The notes beneath the pieces were generated by a model that had not been told where the DNA came from, did no database searches, and worked only from the letters and a program-made list of their open reading frames with translations. A DNA stretch of 64,000 bases from an uncultured Acidobacteriia bacterium (GTDB lineage: Bacteria > Acidobacteriota > Terriglobia > Bryobacterales > Bryobacteraceae): the NCBI GenBank assembly GCA_903828455.1, contig CAIKMJ010000046.1:62001-126000 (forward strand), in the 5' to 3' direction. The translations under genes were made by a program, and so were the position numbers. Positions 27,502 through 35,916 of the stretch are shown here, piece after piece; within the stretch, counting starts at the first letter, position 1, and each line of letters starts with the position of its first letter.

Positions 27502-29256
27502 TTGGAAAATCGCGATTTCTCCCGCATCCTCGCGGAAACCGCCGACCTGATGGAAATCGCCGGCGACGACGGCTTCCGCATCCGCAGCTACCGCAACGGC
27601 GCCGCCACCATCGAAAGCTACCCCGAGCGCATCTCCGATATTCTCGCCAGCCCCGAACGCAAAATCACCGACGTCCCCGGCATCGGCAAAGGTCTCGCCG
27701 TCGTCCTCCATGAAATCGAGACCACCGGCAGCTGCGAGCGCCGCGACGAACTCCTGCAAAAGTTCCCCGCCGCCGCCCTCGACTTCCTCCAGATCCAGGG
27801 CCTCGGTCCCAAGAGCGTCGCCCTGCTCTTCGAACACTTCAAAGTCCAGACCATCGACGATCTCGAAAAGCTCTGCCTCGAAAAGAAACTCCGCGAACTC
27901 CCCCGCATGGGCGCCAAACTGGAGGAGAAGGTTCTCCGCGGCATCGCCCAGTTCCGCGAACACAAAGGCCGCTTCCTCCTCAACGTCGCCGACGCCGCTG
28001 CTCAGGAAATCATCGCCTCTCTCGAAGGCATTGAAGGAATCGAGGCCGTCACCACCGCCGGCAGTCTGCGCCGCGGAAAGGAAACCATCGGCGACGTCGA
28101 CCTTCTCGTCACCGGCCCCGCCGCCGCCCTCGCGCTCGACCGTGTCGCCTCCGGCCCTCGCGTCTACGAAGTCCTCGGCCGCGGCTCCAACAAGACCAGC
28201 GTCAAGCTCGGCCGCGAAGGCCTGCAGGTCGATGTCCGCGCTCTCGACTCCTCCAGCTTCGGCGCAGCCCTGCAGTACTTCACCGGCAGCAAGGAACACA
28301 ACGTCGCCCTCCGCCAGCGCGCCGTCCGCATGGGCCTCAAGCTCAGCGAATACGGCCTCTTCAAAGTGGATGCCGCGACAGGCGCCGAAACGAAGATCGC
28401 CGGCGAATCCGAAGAAGGCGTCTACGCCGCGCTCGGTCTCGACTGGATCCCGCCGGAACTTCGCGAAAACAACGGCGAAATCGAACTCGCCGAGGCGCAC
28501 AAGCTTCCGAAGCTCATCCGCCTCGCCGACATTCGCGGCGATCTCCACATGCACACCACCTCCAGCGACGGCCGCGGCACGCTGGAAGAAATGGCCGAAG
28601 CCGCCCGCGCCCTCGGCTACGAGTACATCGCCATCACCGACCACTCCAAGGCCATGGCCATGACCGGCGGCCTCGACGAAAAGCGCGTCACCGATTTCGC
28701 CCGCGCCGTCCGCCGCATCAACGAAACCGGCGACCTCGGCATCCGCATCTTCTCCGGCCTCGAGTGCGACATCCTCAAAGACGGCGTCATGGATATCGCC
28801 GAAGACGCCCTCGCCGAACTCGACATCGTCATCGGCAGCGTCCACAGCCACATGAATCTCGAAGCCGCCGCCATGACGGACCGCCTTCTCGCCGCGCTCG
28901 AATCGCCGCACCTCACCGCGCTCGGCCATCCCACCGGCCGCCTGCTCCTGCACCGCGATCCGTTTCCCTTCGACTTCGACGTCGTGATCGGCGACGCCGT
29001 AAGCCGCGGCGTATGGCTCGAGATCAACGCCAGCCCCGAACGGCTCGACCTCAGCGCCGCCCACGTCCGCGCCGCGCGCGCCAGGGGCGCGAAGTTCCTC
29101 ATCGATACCGACGCCCACCATCCGAAGAGCCTCGCCAATATGCGCTACGGCATCCTCACCGCCCGCCGCGGCGGCCTCGAAGCTCACGACGTCGTCAATA
29201 CTTTCTCACTCAAACACTTCGCAGCCGCGCTGCGGCGGCACCAAACACACCAATGA
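27502..29256 (+). CDS. polX: Family X DNA polymerase with PHP 3'-5' exonuclease domain (PolX)
   Basis: 584 residues from TTG 27502; the N-terminus [20 protein letters not shown] matches PolX proteins, which fixes the unusual start. Order: helix-hairpin-helix DNA-binding region, Pol-beta palm with [14 protein letters not shown] (catalytic Asp pair), fingers/thumb, and from about residue 340 a PHP domain ([32 protein letters not shown]) that supplies Mn-dependent exonuclease. PolX fills short gaps in base-excision repair. The gene sits between atl and a NUDIX gene, whose ATG overlaps its stop, forming a DNA-maintenance group. Confidence 0.95.
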   Translation: MENRDFSRILAETADLMEIAGDDGFRIRSYRNGAATIESYPERISDILASPERKITDVPGIGKGLAVVLHEIETTGSCERRDELLQKFPAAALDFLQIQGLGPKSVALLFEHFKVQTIDDLEKLCLEKKLRELPRMGAKLEEKVLRGIAQFREHKGRFLLNVADAAAQEIIASLEGIEGIEAVTTAGSLRRGKETIGDVDLLVTGPAAALALDRVASGPRVYEVLGRGSNKTSVKLGREGLQVDVRALDSSSFGAALQYFTGSKEHNVALRQRAVRMGLKLSEYGLFKVDAATGAETKIAGESEEGVYAALGLDWIPPELRENNGEIELAEAHKLPKLIRLADIRGDLHMHTTSSDGRGTLEEMAEAARALGYEYIAITDHSKAMAMTGGLDEKRVTDFARAVRRINETGDLGIRIFSGLECDILKDGVMDIAEDALAELDIVIGSVHSHMNLEAAAMTDRLLAALESPHLTALGHPTGRLLLHRDPFPFDFDVVIGDAVSRGVWLEINASPERLDLSAAHVRAARARGAKFLIDTDAHHPKSLANMRYGILTARRGGLEAHDVVNTFSLKHFAAALRRHQTHQ

Positions 29257-29768
29257 AAATCACATCGTCGAAGGAAATTTACAGCTGCGGCCTGTTTCGC
29301 GTAACGGAAGAAGTTGCCACGGGCAGCGCCGGCTTCACGGTCAAACGCAACGTGATTCGCCATTACGGTTCCGCCGTCGTGCTCGCCGCCGATGAGAAGG
29401 ACCGCGTCCTGCTCGTTCGCCAGTACCGCCTGCCCGCGGGCAAGGAGTTATGGGAACTGCCGGCCGGCAAAATCGACGACGGGGAAACGCCGCTCGCCGC
29501 CGCTCGCCGCGAACTGATCGAGGAAACCGGCCTCCGAGCGAAGCGCTGGAAGAAGCTCGTCGCCTTCCAGCCGAGCCCCGGTTTCCTTGACGAGAAGACC
29601 ACCGTCTACCTCGCCACCGGCCTCACCGAGGGTGACGCGCAGCCCATGGAGGATGAACGCATCGTCACCCGCTGGTTCGCGAAGAAGGAACTTCGCAAAC
29701 TGATTGCGGAGAACACCATCGTGGACGCCAAGACCATGATCGGCTTCCTCCACTGGGCGCGCCTCTGA
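29253..29768 (+). CDS. NUDIX hydrolase, ADP-ribose pyrophosphatase type
   Basis: 171 residues. The start ATG 29253 overlaps the polX stop (ATGA). The NUDIX box runs over residues 72-94 (GKIDDGETPLAAARRELIEE then TGL), matching GX5EX7REUXEEXGU; VRQYRLPAGKELWELPAGK just before it is typical of ADP-ribose pyrophosphatases. It should hydrolyse ADP-ribose or a related nucleoside diphosphate derivative. Coupling to polX suggests clean-up of nucleotide by-products of repair, but that is inference. No hairpin terminator facing this gene with a strong T tract is present. Confidence 0.92.
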   Translation: MKITSSKEIYSCGLFRVTEEVATGSAGFTVKRNVIRHYGSAVVLAADEKDRVLLVRQYRLPAGKELWELPAGKIDDGETPLAAARRELIEETGLRAKRWKKLVAFQPSPGFLDEKTTVYLATGLTEGDAQPMEDERIVTRWFAKKELRKLIAENTIVDAKTMIGFLHWARL

Positions 29769-29836
29769 CGCAACACCTCTCCGCGACCCAATAAAAATGC
29801 GCCTCCCGCGCACATCACGCATTTCGCCCCGCCAAT

Positions 29837-29862
29837 AAAAAACGCGGACCCGAAGGCCCGCG
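29837..29862 (-). terminator. Second of two tandem intrinsic terminators
   Basis: Read on the minus strand: stem CGCGGGCC with a TTCG loop and GGTCCGCG (29843-29862), one C-A mismatch, followed by TTTTTT (29842-29837). It backs up the terminator at 29866-29899. Confidence 0.85.
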
Positions 29863-29865
29863 CGC

Positions 29866-29899
29866 AAAAAAAAAGGGCGGACCCGAAGGCCCGCCCTTT
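29866..29899 (-). terminator. First of two tandem intrinsic terminators for the 29-residue gene
   Basis: Read on the minus strand: AAAGGGCGGGCC, loop TTCG, GGTCCGCCCTTT with one mismatch, then a run of nine T (29874-29866). It starts 15 bp after the stop of the 29-residue gene. The core GGGCC-TTCG-GGTCC is shared with the second terminator, suggesting duplication. Confidence 0.92.
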
Positions 29900-29913
29900 C
29901 CATCCGGCCCGAA

Positions 29914-30003
29914 CTACTTCTTCTTCGCGGCCTTCTTTACTGCTTTCTTCGCCGCGGCCTTCTTGGGGGCGGCTTTCTTTGCTGCTGCTTTCTTTGTAGC
30001 CAT
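29914..30003 (-). CDS. 29-residue Lys/Ala-rich peptide (histone H1-tail-like)
   Basis: The ATG at 30003 is preceded by AGGAAGGGAGAA with about 8-bp spacing, a strong ribosome-binding site. The product is almost only Ala and Lys, in units such as AAAKK (12 Lys, 13 Ala, one Pro), ending KKAAKKK. It is too short to fold and resembles the tails of bacterial histone H1-like nucleoid proteins, so it may bind DNA or RNA. It has its own AT-rich promoter region and two tandem terminators, which argues for a highly expressed short transcript rather than chance. Confidence 0.75.
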   Translation of the reverse strand: MATKKAAAKKAAPKKAAAKKAVKKAAKKK

Positions 30004-30027
30004 CGTAGTGATTCTCCCTTCCTGCAT

Positions 30028-30057
30028 TATGTAACGAAACGAGTTCAGTTACACCAA
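30028..30057 (-). promoter_or_regulatory. Promoter of the 29-residue gene
   Basis: Minus-strand TTGGTG (30057-30052), 18-bp spacer, TACATA (30033-30028). The leader would be about 18-20 nt and contains the AGGAAGGGAG ribosome-binding site. The surrounding 40 bp are much more AT-rich than the genome. Confidence 0.55.
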
Positions 30058-30146
30058 AAAAATGCAAAAATGTTTTAGGAATTTTTCGCCCCCCCGGCCA
30101 CCCCGCCGCCGCTCCTGGCACCGTGCGAATGGTAAAACGAGAGTCG

Positions 30147-30590
30147 GTGAAAAAAATCCAACTCATCACGGATGGCGCATGCCTGGGGAATCCGGGGCGT
30201 GGCGGCTGGGCCGCCATCCTTCGCTACGGCGACAAGACCAAAGAAATTTTCGGCTGCGAGCCGCACACCACCAACAACCGCATGGAGCTCAAAGCCGCGA
30301 TTGAAGGGCTCCGCATACTGCGCGAGGAATGCGAAGTCGAAATCATTACCGACTCCGAATACATGAAGAACGGCATCACCTCCTGGATCGCCGGCTGGAA
30401 AAAGCGCGGCTGGCTCACCGCCGCGAAGAAGCCCGTCGTCAATCGCGACCTCTGGGAAGAACTCGATTTTCAGAACCAGCGCCATCGCACCGTCTGGTCC
30501 TGGACCAAAGGCCACGCCTCGCACGACGACAACAATCGCGCCGACGAACTGGCCTCTCTCGCCGCCAAAGAGCAGCGCAACTCCGGCTAG
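30147..30590 (+). CDS. rnhA: Ribonuclease HI
   Basis: 147 residues if GTG 30147 is used ([20 protein letters not shown] matches RNase HI N-termini); GTG 30123 and ATG 30129 are alternatives. The catalytic carboxylates are the Asp in [11 protein letters not shown], Glu in NNRMELKAA, Asp in IITDSEYM and the late Asp in NNRADELA. It cleaves RNA in RNA-DNA hybrids, removing R-loops and primers. The handle region [10 protein letters not shown] of E. coli-type RNase HI is kept. TAAAAC ends 8 bases before GTG 30147, so a nearly leaderless message is possible. Confidence 0.93.
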   Translation: MKKIQLITDGACLGNPGRGGWAAILRYGDKTKEIFGCEPHTTNNRMELKAAIEGLRILREECEVEIITDSEYMKNGITSWIAGWKKRGWLTAAKKPVVNRDLWEELDFQNQRHRTVWSWTKGHASHDDNNRADELASLAAKEQRNSG

Positions 30591-30640
30591 CAGGCCCAGT
30601 ACCTCGCGCTCCCGTTTCGCCGCCGCGCCCCCGGCCCCGA

Positions 30641-30646
30641 TAAAAT
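30641..30646 (+). promoter_or_regulatory. -10-like TAAAAT for a leaderless cyclophilin transcript
   Basis: TAAAAT, then CGACGC, then ATG 30653. Transcription would start at the A of ATG. No Shine-Dalgarno is present. Confidence 0.5.
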
Positions 30647-30652
30647 CGACGC

Positions 30653-31141
<489 letters not shown>

Positions 31142-31146
31142 CCGCC

Positions 31147-31731
31147 GTGCCTCTCACCGCGCGCGTCGCGCTCTTCGGCGGCACCTTCGATCCCGTTCAC
31201 GACGCGCATCTGGAAATCGCGAGCGCCGCTCTTCACCGTTGCGGCCTCGCGAAAATCCTGTTCGTCCCCGCCGCCAATCCCCCGCACAAACCCAGCGCCG
31301 TCGTCGCGTCCTTTGACGACCGCGTCCGCATGCTACAGCTCGCCTGCGCCCCGCATCCCGCCTTCGAAGTCTCCCGCATCGAAGAAGGTTCCGCCTGCAG
31401 CTACTCCATCCTCACCATCGAAAAACTCCTCGCCGCCGGCACCGGCCCGCTTGCCTTCCTCATCGGTGCCGACGCCTTCGCCGAAATCCGCACATGGCAC
31501 CGCTGGCGTGAAGTCATCGCTCTCGTCGAGTTCATCGTCGTCACCCGCCGCGGCGCCGCATGGCACGCGCCCGAAGGTGCCGTGGTCCACGAACTCACCG
31601 GCATCGACGCATCTCCGTCTTCCTCCGCCATTCGCGCCGCACTCGCGTCGGGCGCTTCCGGCGTGCACGTCCCGGAGCCCGTCCTCGCTTATATTCACGC
31701 GCGCGGCCTGTACCAGTCACAGCGGTCGTAA
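31147..31731 (+). CDS. nadD: Nicotinate-nucleotide adenylyltransferase
   Basis: 194 residues from GTG 31147. It joins nicotinate mononucleotide to ATP in NAD synthesis. Motifs: nucleotide-binding ALFGGTFDPVHDAHLEIA (GxFxPxHxxH), FVPAANPPHKP that contacts nicotinate, LIGADAFAEIRTWHRW, and the C-terminal SSSAIRAAL (ISSTxIR-like). Length and motif order are normal. The start is 5 bp after the cyclophilin stop. No rsfS or obgE, common nadD neighbours, is adjacent. Confidence 0.95.
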   Translation: MPLTARVALFGGTFDPVHDAHLEIASAALHRCGLAKILFVPAANPPHKPSAVVASFDDRVRMLQLACAPHPAFEVSRIEEGSACSYSILTIEKLLAAGTGPLAFLIGADAFAEIRTWHRWREVIALVEFIVVTRRGAAWHAPEGAVVHELTGIDASPSSSAIRAALASGASGVHVPEPVLAYIHARGLYQSQRS

Positions 31732-31856
31732 ATATTTTCAAACCCCGTATTCACGGGCATTTAGACGCGTTTTCGTCCTTCCCGCCCAGCCGTTTTTCTC
31801 CCGCGTGGTGCTAAGTCTTTGGCCAGCAGACTATGCACTTTCTTCGGGAGGAATTC

Positions 31857-33173
31857 ATGTTGTGCCGAAAGCCGCTCCTCATCGCCACGCTTTGCGCGCT
31901 GGTCTGGAGCCAGACAGGATTGACCCAAACCGGGTTGACCACAATTCAGGACACGCTCTTCAACGCCGACGGGACCCGCTATAACGGTTCTCTCGTCATC
32001 AGCTGGAGCACATTCGATTCAACCAGCAACGGAACCATCGTTCAGCAAAGCCGCACCGTGCCGGTCGTAAACGGGAACCTGCTCGTGCAACTCGTGCCCG
32101 ATGCCGGCCAGCCGTCTCCGGCCAACGTTTACACCGTCCAGTACCAAAGCGACGGCATCAACCAGTTCACCGAAACGTGGACCGTGCCCGCCAGCACCCA
32201 GCCTCTTTCGGTCAGCCAGGTACGCACCGGCATCGTATCGAACAACAGCGGCGGCGGCAGCACCTCCGGCGGTGGCACCGGAAGCTCTTTGCCGATCGCC
32301 GAAACCGACGTCACCAACCTCACCGCCGACCTCGGCCAGCGTCCCGTCAAGGGCGCCGGCTTCGGCACCAACCGCGTCGCCATCGTCGACGGCAACGGCC
32401 TCATCGAAACCGCCGTCGGCAACACCAGCGATTGTGTTTTCGTCGACGGCACTTCGGGCGCCTGTCTCAGCACCTTCGCCGATGCCGAAGTTCCTTCCGG
32501 CAACATCGACGGCATGAACACAACCTTCACGCTCGCCAACTCGCCGCTCGGCTCCAGCCTTCAGTTGTTTCTCAACGGCCTCTATCAGACGGCTGGCGTC
32601 GACTACACACTCAGCGGAGCCACCATCCAGTTCTCCTCCGCCGCGCCTCGCCCCGGCGATTCGCTCGTCGCCAGCTACCGCGTCGACACCTCAAGCGTCG
32701 GCTCCGTCGTAGTCGGCGGTCCCGCCGTTCAGACCGCCTCGGCACAAGTCGTCTGCAGCGCCGCCGGCACCGTAAACGCCACCGCCGCGTTCACCACGCT
32801 CGGCACCTGCACCATTCCGTCCGGAGGACTGCATCCCGGCGACAGCATCGAGCTCCGCTTCACGCTCGAACACGCCGGAGCCGGCACCGGCTTCGAAGTC
32901 CAGGCGCTCTGGGGCACCGCAACCGTCCTCGACCGCACGGGCTCCACGGCCGACTCCGCCTTCGCCGTCAACGCCAGCGCCGCCATCTCCGCCAGCAGCG
33001 CCGATGTCAGCGTCCAGAGCTGGGGCACCGCGCTCCCGCTGCAGGCCGCCATCCGCACAATCGCTCTGCAGGCGCCCGTCGTCGTAACAGTGAAGGGCCG
33101 CCTCCTCAACGCCATCAGCAGCGACAGCGTGAAGCTCACCAACTACACCGTGCTGCGCTACCCGGCGAATTAG
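31857..33173 (+). CDS. Secreted beta-rich protein of unknown function
   Basis: 438 residues from ATG 31857, chosen because GGGAGG lies 6 bp upstream. The signal peptide covers about residues 1-20. Residues about 25-130 form an Ig/fibronectin-like beta region (FNADGTRYNGSLVISWSTFD); a Gly/Ser linker (SGGGSTSGGGTG) leads to TDVTNLTADLGQRPVKG and a tail-fibre-like FLNGLYQTAGVDYTLSG motif, then a C-terminal domain. The middle recalls phage or surface fibre proteins, but no phage gene is near. Probably a surface protein; function not recognised. Confidence 0.7.
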   Translation: MLCRKPLLIATLCALVWSQTGLTQTGLTTIQDTLFNADGTRYNGSLVISWSTFDSTSNGTIVQQSRTVPVVNGNLLVQLVPDAGQPSPANVYTVQYQSDGINQFTETWTVPASTQPLSVSQVRTGIVSNNSGGGSTSGGGTGSSLPIAETDVTNLTADLGQRPVKGAGFGTNRVAIVDGNGLIETAVGNTSDCVFVDGTSGACLSTFADAEVPSGNIDGMNTTFTLANSPLGSSLQLFLNGLYQTAGVDYTLSGATIQFSSAAPRPGDSLVASYRVDTSSVGSVVVGGPAVQTASAQVVCSAAGTVNATAAFTTLGTCTIPSGGLHPGDSIELRFTLEHAGAGTGFEVQALWGTATVLDRTGSTADSAFAVNASAAISASSADVSVQSWGTALPLQAAIRTIALQAPVVVTVKGRLLNAISSDSVKLTNYTVLRYPAN

Positions 33174-33184
33174 TCTGCTCGTTT

Positions 33185-33226
33185 CGTTGGGCGGCGCAGT
33201 TCTCCTGCGGATTGCGTCGCCCAACG
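33185..33226 (+). terminator. Strong stem-loop 12 bp after the secreted-protein gene
   Basis: CGTTGGGCG-G-CGCA (33185-33198) pairs with TGCG-T-CGCCCAACG (33213-33226): 14 pairs with one G-T, 14-nt loop. No T tract follows, so termination may need a factor; it may instead protect the mRNA end. Confidence 0.6.
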
Positions 33227-33243
33227 CCGCCGGCTCCCAACGC

Positions 33244-33249
33244 TAAACT
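33244..33249 (+). promoter_or_regulatory. -10-like TAAACT for a leaderless dusB transcript
   Basis: TAAACT, six bases (GAAATT), then GTG 33256. The CGCTAAACTGAA core is identical to that before polX. Confidence 0.5.
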
Positions 33250-33255
33250 GAAATT

Positions 33256-34347
33256 GTGAACTTCCCACGCGGCTTCCGGATCGGTAACGTCCCGATCGCC
33301 CCCGCCACTGTCCTCGCACCCATGGCCGGCGTCACCGACACGGTCTTCCGTCGCTTCATCCGCAATCTCGGCGGCTGCGGACTCATCATGACCGAGTTCA
33401 CCAGTTCCCACGGCGTCAGCGCCTCCGTTCGGGCGAAGAAGCCAACCAAAACCATCGAACGCTACCTCGCCTTCGACCCCGCCGAACATCCCATCTCCGC
33501 CCAGCTCTTCGGCTCCGACCCCGCCGTCATGTCCGAAGCCGCCCGCGTCTGTCAGGACCTCGGCTTCGACATCCTCGATATCAACTTCGGCTGCCCCGTC
33601 AACAAAGTCGTGAAGTGCAACGGCGGCTCCGGCCTCCTGCGCGACCTGCCTCTCGTCGACAACATCCTCCGCACCGTCCGCAAAGCCATCACCATCCCCT
33701 TCACCTGCAAGTTCCGCGCCGGCTGGAGCGATCAGGAACTCGTCATGATTGAAATGGCGCGCCTCGCCGAAGACAACGGCCTCCAGGCCATCGCCCTCCA
33801 TCCGCGTACCCGCGAACAGGGCTACTCAGGCCGCGCCGACTGGTCCCGCATCGCCGCCGTCAAAGCCGCCGTGAAGATTCCCGTCATCGGCAACGGCGAT
33901 ATCGTCACGCCCGAGGACGCCGTCCGCATGGTCGCCGAAACCGGCTGCGACGCCGTCATGATCGGCCGCACCGCCTCGTCCAATCCGTGGATCTTCCGCC
34001 AGCTCGAACAGTATCTCGCTACCGGCAGCTACCAGCAGCCGACCCATCGGGACCGTTACGAGATGATGCGAACTTACTACGCCATGCTGCTCAATAAATC
34101 GGATACGGCTAAATCAGATACGGCCAGATCAGATACAAAAGACGATGTCGTCGGCAAGATGAAGCAGTTCGCCACCTACTTCACGCACGGCATCCGTGGC
34201 GGCGCCGCGCTCCGCACGTCCATCTACCACGCAAAGGAAGCTGCCCTCATCGCCGATCTCGTCGATGAATTCTTCGCCGCCCCCGAACCCGCCGCCGCCC
34301 GCGAAGAAGCGCTCTTCGCAGCCGAAGAGTGCGCGATTAACGTTTAG
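33256..34347 (+). CDS. dusB: tRNA dihydrouridine synthase, DusB type
   Basis: 363 residues from GTG 33256. A TIM-barrel flavoenzyme that reduces uridines in the tRNA D-loop. Family marks: LAPMAGVTDTVFRRFIR, DINFGCPVNKVVKCNGGSGL with the catalytic C113, HPRTREQGYSGRADW, and phosphate-binding NGDIVTPEDA and MIGRTASSNPWIF. Residues 281-295 are a three-fold KSDTA-type repeat (see 34096-34140) placed between barrel and C-terminal helical domain, where family members have a plain linker; the reading frame is kept, so the enzyme is probably intact. fis, which follows dusB in enterobacteria, is absent. Confidence 0.95.
   Translation: MNFPRGFRIGNVPIAPATVLAPMAGVTDTVFRRFIRNLGGCGLIMTEFTSSHGVSASVRAKKPTKTIERYLAFDPAEHPISAQLFGSDPAVMSEAARVCQDLGFDILDINFGCPVNKVVKCNGGSGLLRDLPLVDNILRTVRKAITIPFTCKFRAGWSDQELVMIEMARLAEDNGLQAIALHPRTREQGYSGRADWSRIAAVKAAVKIPVIGNGDIVTPEDAVRMVAETGCDAVMIGRTASSNPWIFRQLEQYLATGSYQQPTHRDRYEMMRTYYAMLLNKSDTAKSDTARSDTKDDVVGKMKQFATYFTHGIRGGAALRTSIYHAKEAALIADLVDEFFAAPEPAAAREEALFAAEECAINV
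34096..34140 (+). repeat. Three 15-bp tandem repeats inside dusB
   Basis: Units at 34096-34110, 34111-34125 and 34126-34140 share the core ATCNGATAC and encode KSDTA, KSDTA, RSDTK. The period is a multiple of three, so the frame survives. Confidence 0.85.
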
Positions 34348-34358
34348 CGCGGAACGAT

Positions 34359-34793
34359 TCACGCGCGCCGCGCAATGTACCAGGCCCGATTCTGGTCCTC
34401 GCCCGACGCCATCTCTTCCCACCCCGCAAACGCCGCCCTGTAATTCGCCAGCGACGTCGCAAACCGCCCGCTCGTCTTCCCCGCCAGCGCCACCACTCCG
34501 CCCCGCCGCACCCCGCACGCAATCGCCGGGAGCAACTCCGCCTGCCAGTACAGCCAGCACACAATCGCGTCCCACGCGTCGGGCTCAACAACAAACTCGC
34601 CACGCTCCAGATCCGCCTGCGCGAAACGCACGCCCGCCAGTTCCGCCGCAATCTGATCGACCGCCATCACGCGCCATCCGCGCGCCGCCAGCCACTCCGC
34701 GTGACGACCCGCCCCGCACGCCAGATCCAGCGCATCCCCCGCCGCCAAACTCTGCAGCGCGCCCGTCACCAGCGGATCCGGCTCCCGCCTCAC
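34359..34793 (-). CDS. Small SAM-dependent methyltransferase (class I, truncated-type)
   Basis: 144 residues starting at GTG 34793, which overlaps the stop of the upstream channel gene (GTGA). Motif I is clear: ALDLACGAGRHAEWLAARGW followed by motif II VMAVD. It is short for a class I methyltransferase; after WDAIVCWLYWQAELLP and RRGGVVALAGK the usual final strands are brief (NRAWYIARRA). The substrate is unknown. Because it overlaps the channel gene, both are probably translated from one message. Confidence 0.75.
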   Translation of the reverse strand: MRREPDPLVTGALQSLAAGDALDLACGAGRHAEWLAARGWRVMAVDQIAAELAGVRFAQADLERGEFVVEPDAWDAIVCWLYWQAELLPAIACGVRRGGVVALAGKTSGRFATSLANYRAAFAGWEEMASGEDQNRAWYIARRA

Positions 34794-35812
34794 ACGGTCC
34801 CCTGAATCACCCGCGCCGGCGCCACCCGAATCCCCTCGCGCTTCAGCCGCAGATAGAGCCGCTTTCGCATTTCACTCATCGCCACCTGCTGCAGCTCGAA
34901 GCCCGCCACACTGAACGTCACCTGGAACCCCAGCCCCAGTTCGCCCGGCCCCGGCGTGAACATCACATACGGAGCCGGCTCACGCACCGCCCCCGCGATC
35001 TCCGCAACCCCGGCCAGCAGTTCCTCGCGCAGAACGCTCTCCACCCGCGCGATATCCGCATCGTGCCCCACCGTCACCGTCACATTCGTCGCCAGCCGCG
35101 GATCGGGCAGCCCGTAGTTCGTGTAGATCGCCTGCCCCAGCTTTGCGTTCGGAATCACCACCAGGCTGTTGCCCTGTGACCGCATCGTCGTGCAGCGCCA
35201 GTTGATGTCGGTGACGAATCCCTCCTGCCCCGCATCGAGCCGGATGTAATCGCCAATCCGCACCAGCCCCGAGATCGAAACATAAAATCCCGCGAACAGA
35301 TTCGACAGCGTATCCTGCAGCGCCAGCGCCACCGCCAGACCGCCCACCCCGAGTGTCGTCAGGATCGGCGTCAGGCTCAGGTCGAACACCACCTTCAGCA
35401 GCCACACCGTCCCGATCGCAATCACCGTCAGTTGCGCCAGCTTCTGCGTCAGGCTCGTCACCGCCTGCGCGCCCGTCGCCCGGCCACCATAGAACTTCAC
35501 CAGGTTGCCGGCCAGCCGGCCCATCGCGATCGTCAGCGACAGAATCCACAGCACCTCCAGCACCTGCGGCACGTACTTCAGATACTGTCGCGGCAACTCC
35601 GAATTCTGCAGCGCCAGATGCACGCCCAGAATCACCGCCCACAAAATCAGCGGCCCGCCCAGCGTCTCCTGCACAATGACGTCCAGGTTGCTGTTCACGC
35701 TCTTCGCCCACCCGCGGGCCGCGCGGAACAGCAGCTTGCGCACCACCAATCCCGCCACCACCGTCGCCACCAGCAGCAGCGCCGGCCAGATCGCGCCGAA
35801 CGGATCGCTCAT
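34790..35812 (-). CDS. MscS-family mechanosensitive ion channel
   Basis: 340 residues from ATG 35812 (AGGA 6 bp upstream). Transmembrane helices over about residues 8-25, 55-75, 85-110 and 125-150 are followed by the pore helix LTTLGVGGLAVALALQDTLSN and the beta domain (VRIGDYIRLDAGQEGFVTDI, SLVVIPNAKLGQAIYTNYG). The C-terminal alpha/beta domain is present. It opens under membrane tension to release solutes. Longer than E. coli MscS (286 residues), so a YnaI/MscK-like variant. It is divergent from the TPR-secretin gene. Confidence 0.92.
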   Translation of the reverse strand: MSDPFGAIWPALLLVATVVAGLVVRKLLFRAARGWAKSVNSNLDVIVQETLGGPLILWAVILGVHLALQNSELPRQYLKYVPQVLEVLWILSLTIAMGRLAGNLVKFYGGRATGAQAVTSLTQKLAQLTVIAIGTVWLLKVVFDLSLTPILTTLGVGGLAVALALQDTLSNLFAGFYVSISGLVRIGDYIRLDAGQEGFVTDINWRCTTMRSQGNSLVVIPNAKLGQAIYTNYGLPDPRLATNVTVTVGHDADIARVESVLREELLAGVAEIAGAVREPAPYVMFTPGPGELGLGFQVTFSVAGFELQQVAMSEMRKRLYLRLKREGIRVAPARVIQGTV

Positions 35813-35916
35813 CAGGTCCTGTAAAAATATCCGCAAGTCCCTATTGTGCCAACATCGGCGACCGAGGCGCCCGAATGGCCTGCACGCCCCGGAATGGCCG
35901 GGCGTCACTTATATGG

